Made by a program: the position numbers and the translations under genes. Below, in pieces: positions 51,731 through 61,201 of a stretch of DNA of 64,000 nucleotides. The stretch is from Pseudomonadota bacterium (lineage in GTDB: Bacteria > Pseudomonadota > Gammaproteobacteria > Pseudomonadales > Pseudohongiellaceae), in the NCBI GenBank assembly GCA_027621405.1, contig JAQCBT010000008.1, positions 1-64,000 of the forward strand, read 5' to 3'. The stretch's first letter is position 1; each line of letters starts with the position of its first letter. Under the pieces are notes generated by a model, which was given only the letters and a program-made list of their open reading frames with translations, was not told the origin of the DNA and did no database searches.

Positions 51731-53491
51731 TTATCGGCAGGGCCGGACCGCCTTGTGCAGCACTTCCCGTAGTTCAGCATGCAGGAACGGTTTCTTCAGG
51801 AAACCGTTCATGCCCAATTTGGCCATTTCTTCGGGGCTTTCTGACACCACATTGGCCTTCACGGCAATGACCGGAGTCTTCGCCTTGATGCCATGCATGG
51901 CACGTATCCGGCGAGCCGCAGAGACACCATCCATCACTGGCATTTGCAGATCCATAAAAACGGCACTGACTTCGTGATTTCCCATGTAATCCAGGACTTC
52001 ACGCCCGTTGGACAGAGTGACTACCTCATGCCCGTCTTCCTCGAGCATCCTGCACAAGACCATACGATTTACCGCATTGTCATCCGCGACGACAATAGAC
52101 AGTTGGGGAAGCTGATGTTCGTTTTCCCTCTTTGGTCGCTTCAGTGGCGCAGGACAGGCATCCAGGGGCAGAAACACGGTGAAGGTGGTTCCGCGGCCCG
52201 GCATGGAATCGACCATGATCTTGCCCTTCATGGCGTTCACCAGCTTCTTGACGATCGTCAGCCCAAGCCCGGAACCGCCAAACTTGCGCTGGGTCGAGAC
52301 GCTAGCCTGTACGTAGGGTTCAAACAGGCTGGCCAGGGCATCCTTGGCGATACCGATTCCGGTATCGGCAATCTTGATGCGTATGCGTTCCAGTGAGGTA
52401 TCGACGGTTATGGATATCTCTCCGCTATTGGTAAATTTAACAGCGTTCCCAACCAGGTTGAGAATGATTTGCCGCAACCGGGTCGGGTCACCCTTTACCC
52501 AGGTTGGAATATCATCTTCCAATATCACAGTGAACTTGACGCCCTTCTCACGAGCCTGAAAATTAAGCGCCGCAGTGGTCGTCGTCACCAGTTCACGCAA
52601 GTCCACCGGAATCTCTTCCAACTGGATGCTGTCTGAATCGAGACGAGACAGGTCCAACACGTTATTAACCAGTTCCATCAGGGTTTCACTACTGCGAAGC
52701 ACTACGTTCACGAGTTCCTGCTTCTTCTCCGACAGTCCGCCGTCTCGTTGCAGCAATTGGGAGGCACCGATGACGCCATTCAGCGGTGTTCGAAGTTCGT
52801 GACTCATAGCGGCGAGAAACGTGGCCTTGGCCTCTTCTGAGCGCCTCGCTTCAGCTTCGGCAAGGGCGCGGTCATGCACCTCCTTTTCCAGCAGGCTGAC
52901 TGCCGAGCTAAGGCGTTGCTCGGCATTATGCTGACCAGTGCGAAATACAAAGATTGCCCCGGTTAACATGATGAGCACCATGGTGGCTTCAAATGCCAGG
53001 GTAAGCGGTTGTATGCCGATCTGTCCTGGACCAAATTCAAATACATAGCCTGTGGAGTGCAGCCAGGCGAACAACCAAAGGGTGATACCACAGACTACCG
53101 CCCACACCACACCGGCCAGTCGTCCCGACACAAGGGTGCCAATGGCTGGCAGGCACAACAACCATGCCCAGGTATGACCACCCAGGCCAACCGTCAGCAT
53201 GGCCATTACCATGACAGCGAAGAAGGCAATAATCGACAGATTGGACGCCAGTTGCTGATGACCAGTATAGGCCTGTACGTAGAGACTGATGATCAGCACA
53301 ACGATGGCAGCTGCGATATAGAGATTGTCGCGCTCACCACCGGTAAAGTAATTGGAAACGATCAGGGCCAGGGCCACGGGGACGACGCAGAAAATGGTGC
53401 TGGCGAGTGTGCGTCGCTCACGCAGGTTGATCAGGCTGGCGGTTTCAGGGTCCAGGCCGCCATTCCAGAGAAATCGCAGGTGCTTGATCAT
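51731..53491 (-). CDS. Hybrid sensor histidine kinase/response regulator, membrane-bound
   Basis: Multi-TM N-terminus; FLAAMSHELRTPLNGVIGASQLL; IADTGIGIAKDAL; receiver IVVADDNAVNRMVLCRMLEEDGHEV...VFMDLQMPVMDG. Confidence 0.93.
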   Translation of the reverse strand: MIKHLRFLWNGGLDPETASLINLRERRTLASTIFCVVPVALALIVSNYFTGGERDNLYIAAAIVVLIISLYVQAYTGHQQLASNLSIIAFFAVMVMAMLTVGLGGHTWAWLLCLPAIGTLVSGRLAGVVWAVVCGITLWLFAWLHSTGYVFEFGPGQIGIQPLTLAFEATMVLIMLTGAIFVFRTGQHNAEQRLSSAVSLLEKEVHDRALAEAEARRSEEAKATFLAAMSHELRTPLNGVIGASQLLQRDGGLSEKKQELVNVVLRSSETLMELVNNVLDLSRLDSDSIQLEEIPVDLRELVTTTTAALNFQAREKGVKFTVILEDDIPTWVKGDPTRLRQIILNLVGNAVKFTNSGEISITVDTSLERIRIKIADTGIGIAKDALASLFEPYVQASVSTQRKFGGSGLGLTIVKKLVNAMKGKIMVDSMPGRGTTFTVFLPLDACPAPLKRPKRENEHQLPQLSIVVADDNAVNRMVLCRMLEEDGHEVVTLSNGREVLDYMGNHEVSAVFMDLQMPVMDGVSAARRIRAMHGIKAKTPVIAVKANVVSESPEEMAKLGMNGFLKKPFLHAELREVLHKAVRPCR

Positions 53492-53712
53492 AGAGGTAAT
53501 GTTGGGCGTTTGTTGCTGTTTTCTTTTAGTTGGAGCTTTTCTTACAAGCTTTTCCTACAAGGCGACGCGACCTGGCCCTTGTGGCATTTTCCCTCGATGT
53601 CAGACCGCCAAACCGATGCGCGCTCCGAGTCCGCAACCCTAGCACAAATACTACGCCACAATAAGTGACCGCGTGATGAATACAAGAAAGTTTTCGATAA
53701 AGTGCCGGTGAC

Positions 53713-54747
53713 CTAATCGGTACCGTTGAGGTGGTTGCTGGCTATCTCGAAGACAGCGCGAAACCAGGCTGGATTGTCATTGAGATTTGGCACCAGGACG
53801 AATTCACGGCCTCCGGCCTGTTCGAACTCGTGGCGGTATTCCTTACCAATCTCGAACAGGGTTTCCAGACAATCACTTATGAAAGAGGGAGTGACCACGG
53901 CGAGGCGCTCGACCCCCTTCTCCCGTAAGGCCAGGATATGTTCATCAAGATAGGGCTGGGTCCAGGGTAAGGGTCCGAATCGAGACTGAAAGGCCATGGA
54001 ATAGAATGCCGGATCCCAACCGAGACTCTCGGCAATACCCCTCGTAGTCTGCACACATTGCATACGGTAACAGCGACGGTTTTCGCTTCGAACCTGTTCA
54101 CAACATTCACCGAATCGACACACCCCCGCCTTGTCAGCTTTCAGGATAGTCTTCTCGGGCACCCCGTGGTAACTGAAGATTACGTGATCCACGGCATCGG
54201 TGGAGAGTTGCTGGCCAAGCAAGCTGACCCAGGCCTTGATAAACGCCGGTTCCTGGAACAGATCTTCCACGAAATGCAGTTGCGGCTGACTCTTCCACTT
54301 GCGCGCAGCCTGCTGCACGGCGTGGAAAATGGACTCGGTCGTTGCCGACGAATACTGTGGAAACATCGATAGCAGGACTATTCGCTCCACGCCTTCAGCC
54401 TCCAGTTCCGCCATCACTTCACCGACAAGTGGCGAACTGTATGCCATCGCATTGCGAACCAGCACAGTCTCCTGTGCCTCATCGAAATTCGCCTGCACAG
54501 ATTGCTGCATGCGGTTTGCATAGACCTGCAGGGGCGAGCCTTCATCCATCCAGATACTGGCATAATCCTTCGCCACCCGCGGTGCCCGGAATGGCAGGAT
54601 AATAAAGTTTCGTAGCAACCAGCGCGCAACCGGATTGAAGTCAAATACGAACGGATCGGCAAAGAAGCGTCGGTAGTAGCGACGCAGACCGGCAGGAGTT
54701 GGGGAAGCGGGCGTTCCCAGGTTGAGTAAAAGAATTGCCTGTTTCAT
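53713..54747 (-). CDS. hemH: Ferrochelatase
   Basis: LLLNLGTPASPTPAGLRRYYRRFFADPFV, VIFSYHGVPEK, VTPSFISDCLETLFEI. Confidence 0.96.
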   Translation of the reverse strand: MKQAILLLNLGTPASPTPAGLRRYYRRFFADPFVFDFNPVARWLLRNFIILPFRAPRVAKDYASIWMDEGSPLQVYANRMQQSVQANFDEAQETVLVRNAMAYSSPLVGEVMAELEAEGVERIVLLSMFPQYSSATTESIFHAVQQAARKWKSQPQLHFVEDLFQEPAFIKAWVSLLGQQLSTDAVDHVIFSYHGVPEKTILKADKAGVCRFGECCEQVRSENRRCYRMQCVQTTRGIAESLGWDPAFYSMAFQSRFGPLPWTQPYLDEHILALREKGVERLAVVTPSFISDCLETLFEIGKEYRHEFEQAGGREFVLVPNLNDNPAWFRAVFEIASNHLNGTD

Positions 54748-54925
54748 TGATCTTGTCCCGGGGCGTCCCTGCTTGACATCGTTGATGTACTACGCCGGCT
54801 CAAGAGTCAGAGATCACTGGCGTAGCGCGCAAGTGTACGGGATACGCCGCCTAAATTCAGCTCTCACCGTTGAGTATTGTGAGGCGATTTGGCAAGCTTT
54901 GTCGGGCAAGCCCAACGGAGGTCCC

Positions 54926-55648
54926 ATGACAGAAGAATTATTCCGGGAAGATGCCTATCTCACTCACTGTGAGGCAAGGGTAGTAATGGTAGACGGCCAG
55001 AGTCTGTTTCTGGATCGCACAATATTTTACCCGGAAGGCGGTGGGCAACCGGGAGACACCGGCAACCTGCTGCTTCCCGATGGCAGCCGAATCAATATTA
55101 TCAACACCCGAAAAGACCCGGAAGGCCGCGGTATCTGTCATGTTCTGGAGGTGGAGGCAATCGCTCCCGCCGAGGGAGATATGGTGACAGCTGAGATCGA
55201 TTGGGATCGTCGACACAAACACATGCGCATGCACAGCTGCCTGCATCTCCTTTGTTCACTGGTAGAAGGTGGAGTCACCGGCGGCTCCATCTCCCAGGAG
55301 AAGAGTCGACTCGATTTTGATCTGCAGGACACCAGCCTGGACAAGGAATTTCTGACCAGGGAATTGAACCGCCTGATCGAGGAAGATCATGCACTTGCCA
55401 GCAAATGGATTTCCGATGATGAACTGGCGCAGCAACCCGACCTGGTTCGAACCATGAGCGTCAAGCCTCCCTCTGGTGAAGGGCGAGTCAGACTCATGGA
55501 AGTTGAAGGTGTTGATCTGCAACCCTGCGGTGGAACTCATGTCCGCAGCACCGCTGAAATTGGCGCCGTGCGCGTCAGCAAGATTGAAAACAAGGGTAAG
55601 CACAACCGCCGCATCAACATTCTGTTTGAGGGAGGTATAAGCCCTTAG
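54926..55648 (+). CDS. Alanyl-tRNA editing protein (AlaX family)
   Basis: Start at MTEELFREDAYLTHCEA; FYPEGGGQPGDTG, RMHSCLHLL, CGGTHVRSTAEIGAVRVSKIENKGKHNRRINI. Confidence 0.92.
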   Translation: MTEELFREDAYLTHCEARVVMVDGQSLFLDRTIFYPEGGGQPGDTGNLLLPDGSRINIINTRKDPEGRGICHVLEVEAIAPAEGDMVTAEIDWDRRHKHMRMHSCLHLLCSLVEGGVTGGSISQEKSRLDFDLQDTSLDKEFLTRELNRLIEEDHALASKWISDDELAQQPDLVRTMSVKPPSGEGRVRLMEVEGVDLQPCGGTHVRSTAEIGAVRVSKIENKGKHNRRINILFEGGISP

Positions 55649-56475
55649 CAGCAACCCCAATGGCAGTGCCGTAGTACAGATCAGCTACGGTAATCCTGTC
55701 ATCACAGCTACATATATAGCGACAACAGAAAGGAGACCTAATCCGTAGCAGCCTCTCCCCTCCTTTCTTGTGTATCTAGTCTCGCCAATTCGCCTCTTAC
55801 AGTCGAGGGTGGAGTCTTCAGACTCTATCACCCCTGTACGACTTGCCAAGCGTTGCCCGGACTGACGTTATTATGAGTCGGGTCGCCTGATTATCAGGCA
55901 CGCAGCAGACAAGTTTTCTGTGTCACCCCACCGCACAAGACCGTCTCAATAAAACCATAAGGTGGACTATTTTGCCGAGGGATAAATGGGATCCACCATT
56001 GCCAATTCGCATAAGCAGCGAGGTCAAGCATCACGATTAGGAGCAAGGAATGAGCGAAGTAGCTACCAGTGTCACAGGTTAGATCGCCTTGCCCGACGAA
56101 TACAATAAACGCTGAAGCAATCTAATCAAGCTCTTGAATTGCCAGCATATACGCTTCTGTCACTGCAAGCTGCGGAGATTGACATGTGTCCTCGAGTAAT
56201 TGCGAGTAAAGCCGCAAGCTACAGTATTGGAAAAATTCATACGGGCTTCTCCACCGAGGAGTACTACACTTAACATCATGCAACAAAACCAGTCAGGGAA
56301 TCAGCTGTAGAGCAAGCTGGTATGAACGGTAAAACCACATGCTATCTCAACAGTATCGATAATGCGTCTGCCATGACCGCAAAGCGAGAGATATGCATAG
56401 GCCACCGACAAGTCCAGCTCATTGAGACCCATACAGCACACTATTACCAGAATCAGGGCAACAGGGTGTGACCAC

Positions 56476-57477
56476 GTGAACATACTGATATTGGATGATA
56501 GTTTCGCAGCACGCGAAAGTGTAAAACGCTCATTGCAAAACTTGGGTGCGAAAACTTATTTCACCGAAGCGGAATCGGTCGATCGTGCTCTCATGTACTG
56601 TAGTTCCACTCAATTCGATGTCATTTTACTCGACTATGGATTCTCCCCCCACGATGGCGTGGAGTTCTTGCTTGAATTGCAAAAAAACGGAATGTCCAAC
56701 CACAACGCCATCCTCATGATGAGCGAAGTGGAAGATGATGAAATTGCCATGCGCTGCATAGAAGCAGGTGCCCACGACTTTCTGTTCAAGAAGGACATTA
56801 CCGAAAGCCGGCTACGGCGAACTATTTTTCAGGCATCCAAACGCTTCGAGCTCGAAAACGAACTTAGGAAGAGTTTTCAGCAAGTAAAGAAGCTCGCAGA
56901 GAGAGACCCCCTCACCGATCTGGCGAATCGCTATCTGTTTGAAGAGTCCTTCAAAATTGCACTGGCAAACAACAAACGCAATGACAGCTACCTGAGCCTC
57001 ATGGTTTTCGATATCGATGACTTCAAGTTGATCAATGACAACTTCGGACATTTCACCGGTGATCAGTTGCTGGTAAAACTAAGCAACAGGATTTCATCTT
57101 GCCTGCGCGGTAACGAATTATTTGCCCGTCTCGGTGGCGACGAATTCGCTATTGTGCTCACTAATCAGGATGAGATCCACAACAGCACTAACATAGCCAA
57201 GCGCATCGCGAATGTGTTGCAACTGCCTTTCACTGTAGACAGGCATGAAATCAAGGTTACCATCAGTGTGGGTATCGCAATCGCTTGCAACTGCGTGACG
57301 ACACCGGAGGAATTGCTCAAACAGGCAGATATTGCCATGTATCGCTCAAAGCGCAGGGGACGCGGCAAAATCAGCTTCTTCGAGGACGAGATGCAGCAAT
57401 CAGTGGAACAGCGCCTGCGTATGGAGACCGGCCTGGTCAGGGCGATACGTGAGGGGGAGTTCGTTATGTTCTACTAA
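56476..57477 (+). CDS. Response regulator with REC and GGDEF domains; 5' part of an interrupted GGDEF-EAL gene
   Basis: GTG start (MNILILDDSFAARESVKRSL); phosphoacceptor LLDYG; diguanylate cyclase LGGDEFAIVLT; ends at TAA inside FVMFY*PI. Confidence 0.88.
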   Translation: MNILILDDSFAARESVKRSLQNLGAKTYFTEAESVDRALMYCSSTQFDVILLDYGFSPHDGVEFLLELQKNGMSNHNAILMMSEVEDDEIAMRCIEAGAHDFLFKKDITESRLRRTIFQASKRFELENELRKSFQQVKKLAERDPLTDLANRYLFEESFKIALANNKRNDSYLSLMVFDIDDFKLINDNFGHFTGDQLLVKLSNRISSCLRGNELFARLGGDEFAIVLTNQDEIHNSTNIAKRIANVLQLPFTVDRHEIKVTISVGIAIACNCVTTPEELLKQADIAMYRSKRRGRGKISFFEDEMQQSVEQRLRMETGLVRAIREGEFVMFY

Positions 57478-58221
57478 CCCATTCTCTTTAGCGAGGATCT
57501 CAAGCTGCGCGGCTTCGAAGCCCTGATACGCTGGCAGACGGCAGACGGCATGGTGCCACCCAATGATTTTATCCCAGTCGCCGAGCAGAGCCACAAGATG
57601 ATCGACATCGGGCGCTGGATTATTCGTGAGACCATTAGCCAACTGGCACAATGGCAGAAACAGGGCCATCGGGATCTTGTCGTCTCCGTCAACATATCTG
57701 CAATGCAGTTCTCTGACGACTCATTGCCGGAATACGTAGGCGAGCAATGCCGAGAGTTCGAGTTAAGCCCACAGTACCTCGAGTTCGAATTGACCGAGAC
57801 CGCCCTTATCGACAAACCAGAACGCAAGCGCCGTTTCATCGATCGCCTGCGCAAACTGGGAGTAAGCATCGCTCTTGATGACTTCGGTACCGGCTACTCG
57901 TCCGTCTCCCACCTTAAACTATTCCCCATCGATACCGTAAAGCTTGATCGTCTCGTGCTGCCCGAGGCTGATAGTGACAATCGCGATATCCTGCTCTTCA
58001 CGGCCCTCGCCCAGATGTTGAATACCCTGGGTATGAAGACCGCAGCGGAGGGCGTGGAAACCGCTACCCAGGAGGCACTCTGCAAGAGCCTGGGTATCAC
58101 GGAGTTGCAGGGCTATTACTATTCCAGACCTCTCATCGCTAAAGAAGCCATAAAATTTTCGCAGCAAGGTTGGCAGGCTTCTGTTCCAGCACAGGACGAG
58201 CCTCGGGCCGGGATGCACTAA
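57478..58221 (+). pseudogene. EAL (c-di-GMP phosphodiesterase) domain, same frame, downstream of TAA 57475-57477
   Basis: PILFSEDLKLRGFEALIRWQ, VNISAMQF, ELTETALI, LDDFGTGYSSVSHLK, AAEGVETATQ, LQGYYYSRPL; no further stop until 58221. Confidence 0.88.
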
Positions 58222-58654
58222 TCCCAAAGGCAAACCTATTGCGCCCCGGAAACCATGCATCTCCCGCGATGGCTGTACTTTAGGCACAGGAGCTACTTTC
58301 AGCCCCATCATTAACTGGATCTGGCTGAGGCTGCGCAAGTTCGTGGTGTTACCGAAAGTGTTACCCTGAAAACCGCGGATCCTACCCCAAAAACGGGCTT
58401 TCAATAGTCGATAACTAGCTTCTGCAGGCCAGAAGACACTTGGGGTTGTGATAATCAGGAACTGAAATTCCGAAAATCCCGAATTCCTTCGTTTGGTCGA
58501 CAATCTGAGTAACTTCGTAACATTTTGTCAAAAAAAGGGCTGCATTCACTCGAAAAACGCGTACACTAGCTTGATAGTTAAAGCTGTAAACAGATCATCC
58601 TGATCTCGACCCCAATTCCAATACTCGTTAACAGACAAACTTAGGGAGCTCTTC

Positions 58655-60499
58655 GTGAAAAAATCTCTGCTTTTGATCATGTCCACTGCTATCGCGGGCT
58701 TTAGCGCCAGCGCCATGGCCGGTGAACGTGTTGGTGATTTCGCCCTGATCGATCATTTAGGCGCCCAGCACCACATGGCCTGGTATGACGACCAGCAAGC
58801 CGTGGTAATCCTGCCCCAGGGCGTGGACAGCACCGACCAGGCAGCTCTGGATGCGCTACAGGACCTGCGCGCCAGGTACGAGCAGCAAGGCGTAACCTTC
58901 TTCCTGCTGAATCCGGGACTGCAGACAGACCGCGATGCGGTTGCAGCAGATCTTGCCGAACTGGGCGTGGATTTGCCCGTCCTGATGGATGATACCCACC
59001 TCGTGACAGAGTCCCTGGGGGTTACCCGCATGGACGAAGTGATTGTCTTCGATCCCAGATCTTTCGAAATCAGCTATCGCGGCCCCATCCAGGCGGCGAC
59101 TGAAGCAGCTATCGATGGTCTGCTTAATGATGAGCGCGCCGATCTGGTAGCTGTTGCCGGCACTGGCAGCACTATCGCCAACAACATGGCCGAACATGCC
59201 TCTCTCTCTTACGTGAACGACATTGCGCCAATCATCGCGGACAACTGTGCCGAATGTCACCGCGAAGGCGGAATCGCGCCCTTCGCCATGGATAGCAGCC
59301 TGGCAGTACAAGGTTGGTCGCCGATGATTCGCGAGGTGGTATTAACCAAGCGTATGCCACCTGGCCAGATCGATAACAAGGTCGGCCACAAGATGAAGAA
59401 CGAAATGAACCTCAGCGATGAGGAAATGCAGAAGCTGGTGCGCTGGGTTGATGCCGGATCGCCTGTGGATGGCGATACAGATCCATTGACCGCTCTGACC
59501 TGGCCGGATACCAAGTGGACTCTGGGTGAGCCCGACATGATCGTGAAGATCCCCGCGACTACCGTGCCTGCCACCGGGGTTGTGGATTACAAGGACATCG
59601 TTGTTGAACTGGACCTCGATGAAGAGCGCTGGGTACGCGGCAGCGAAGTCGCTCCGGGTGCGCCGGAAGTTCTGCACCACATCATTACGACTGTAGTACC
59701 CCCGGGTGGTGGTGAAGATCCCCAGGCCCTGTTCCTGCAAGCGATCAACAGCCTGCCGGAAGACCGCGCTGCAGCGATTCGCGCCGAGATGTTTGCCGCG
59801 GTAGCAGCAGGCGAACAACCCAACATCGACAAGATCTTCCGCGACAACCCGGAGATTGATGTAGGCGCCCTGCTTGGCGGTGGCGGTCCCGATCAGGCAT
59901 CTATCGCTGGCTATGCGCCAGGTAACTCGGTCTCCCTGAATCCCGAAGGGGTTGGCGGTCGCCTGGTACCCGGTACCAAGCTAAGCTTCCAGATGCACTA
60001 CACCACTTCCGGTAAAGAGCAGACCGACGAAACCGAGATCGGCATCTACTTCTACCCTGAAGGTTATGTCCCTGAAGAGCGCATGGGTGGCGGCGTTGGT
60101 AATGCCTTCACAATCGCGATTCCCGCGGGCGCCAAGGACCACGAGATGGAGCTGGTTACTTACATCAAGAACGACTCGGAAATTCACAGCCTGATGCCGC
60201 ATATGCACTTCCGCGGCAAGCGCATGAAGTTCACTGCTGTGTATCCTGATGGTTCAGAGGAAGTGATCCTGTCGGTGCCAGCCTACTCCTTCAACTGGCA
60301 GCTGGCTCACGAACTGGCAGAGCCGCTGGCGGTGCCGGGTGGTACGAAGATTGTAGCTGTTGGCGCCTTCGACAACTCTGGCCAGAATCCCTATAACCCC
60401 GATCCAAGCATCGAGGTAAACTGGGGTGAGCAGTCCTGGGAAGAGATGTTTATGGGGTTCTATTCATGGAAAGAACTCAACCAGGGCGGCGACGATTAG
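58655..60499 (+). CDS. Secreted fusion: thioredoxin-like (Cys-less) domain, cytochrome c motif, copper type II monooxygenase-like (PHM-like) domain
   Basis: Signal peptide; RVGDFALIDHLGAQHHMAWYDDQQAVVIL (redoxin-like); CAECH heme motif; VLHHIIT, PHMHFRGKRM, WEEMFMGFYSW. Confidence 0.75.
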   Translation: MKKSLLLIMSTAIAGFSASAMAGERVGDFALIDHLGAQHHMAWYDDQQAVVILPQGVDSTDQAALDALQDLRARYEQQGVTFFLLNPGLQTDRDAVAADLAELGVDLPVLMDDTHLVTESLGVTRMDEVIVFDPRSFEISYRGPIQAATEAAIDGLLNDERADLVAVAGTGSTIANNMAEHASLSYVNDIAPIIADNCAECHREGGIAPFAMDSSLAVQGWSPMIREVVLTKRMPPGQIDNKVGHKMKNEMNLSDEEMQKLVRWVDAGSPVDGDTDPLTALTWPDTKWTLGEPDMIVKIPATTVPATGVVDYKDIVVELDLDEERWVRGSEVAPGAPEVLHHIITTVVPPGGGEDPQALFLQAINSLPEDRAAAIRAEMFAAVAAGEQPNIDKIFRDNPEIDVGALLGGGGPDQASIAGYAPGNSVSLNPEGVGGRLVPGTKLSFQMHYTTSGKEQTDETEIGIYFYPEGYVPEERMGGGVGNAFTIAIPAGAKDHEMELVTYIKNDSEIHSLMPHMHFRGKRMKFTAVYPDGSEEVILSVPAYSFNWQLAHELAEPLAVPGGTKIVAVGAFDNSGQNPYNPDPSIEVNWGEQSWEEMFMGFYSWKELNQGGDD

Positions 60500-60521
60500 T
60501 TCTGAGTCGGCGTAACTCAAC

Positions 60522-60551
60522 AAAAAAGGCGACCTCCGGGTCGCCTTTTTT
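60522..60551 (+). terminator. Intrinsic terminator
   Basis: aaaaaaggcgacc-tccg-ggtcgcctttttt. Confidence 0.93.
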
Positions 60552-60586
60552 GTTAGTTACTTTCTGGGCGCTGGTCTATTTCACGC

Positions 60587-60666
60587 GCTGCGTCGTTGTC
60601 AGTGTGCTCAGTCGGTTGCGTATGGTCACATACGCGCCCTCCTTGCGCGCACTGACGCCTAGCAGC
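60587..60666. repeat. Multi-stem imperfect palindromic element
   Basis: gctgc/gcagc, gtcagtg/cactgac and innermost gcgtatg-gtca-catacgc, concentrically arranged. Confidence 0.7.
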
Positions 60667-60844
60667 ACGCAAAATATCCTCAGCGCTACAGCCCGCAGTC
60701 CGCAATTCTTTTCCTCAAATGGCTTGGCATTCAACAGTCTTTAGATCTGCGTTCTCAGTTGGGTTGGAAGCAAAGATACTACTGGGAGCGAATTTCGGGG
60801 CGATGAACTTAGCTGGGTTGATCGTGGTGGGTAGGAGTGGAGCT

Positions 60845-61018
60845 CTATTCTGAGCGGTCTTCGCTGAAGCCGGGGCCTTCTGATTCGTCAGAGCTTGCGG
60901 TGTTCTGGGTCATTAGCTGTACCAGCTCATCGCGGCTGATCCAGTCCAAATCCCAGTGTTGAGTACGGTGCTCTTTCACCTTCTCGATGTGTATATTGGA
61001 TTCGCGCTTTTCGCTCAT
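60845..61018 (-). CDS. Small acidic hypothetical protein, 57 aa (absent from supplied ORF track)
   Basis: MSEKRESNIHIEKVKEHRTQHWDLDWISRDELVQLMTQNTASSDESEGPGFSEDRSE; ggag SD-like sequence upstream of ATG. Confidence 0.5.
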   Translation of the reverse strand: MSEKRESNIHIEKVKEHRTQHWDLDWISRDELVQLMTQNTASSDESEGPGFSEDRSE

Positions 61019-61173
61019 GTCGAAGTCTCCTTACTCGGGCATATCAGTTGTCGCAATTCATAGAGTTGTGTCCTGGGAATAGACACGGCTCGAAACCTGA
61101 TTCGGATTCATTCGCCGAGAAATCGGGGTCGAGCCACCCTGATGCTTTGATTCTTTAACTATTCCTGACTTAT

Positions 61174-61199
61174 AAAAAAACGCCGCTGACCTCTGCGGC
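61174..61199 (-). terminator. Intrinsic terminator of the amidohydrolase gene
   Basis: Minus strand: gccgc-agaggtca-gcggc followed by gttttttt. Confidence 0.75.
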
Positions 61200-61201
61200 T
61201 C

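Noticed and set aside
54722-54925. 68-aa N-terminal extension of AlaX overlapping hemH
   Set aside because: The extension (MSKRIACFIDLVPGRP...) is not AlaX-like; the ATG at 54926 gives a normal N-terminus.
57919-58503. 194-aa minus-strand ORF over the end of the EAL domain and following spacer
   Set aside because: Mostly antisense to EAL sequence; the non-overlapping part showed no recognisable domain.
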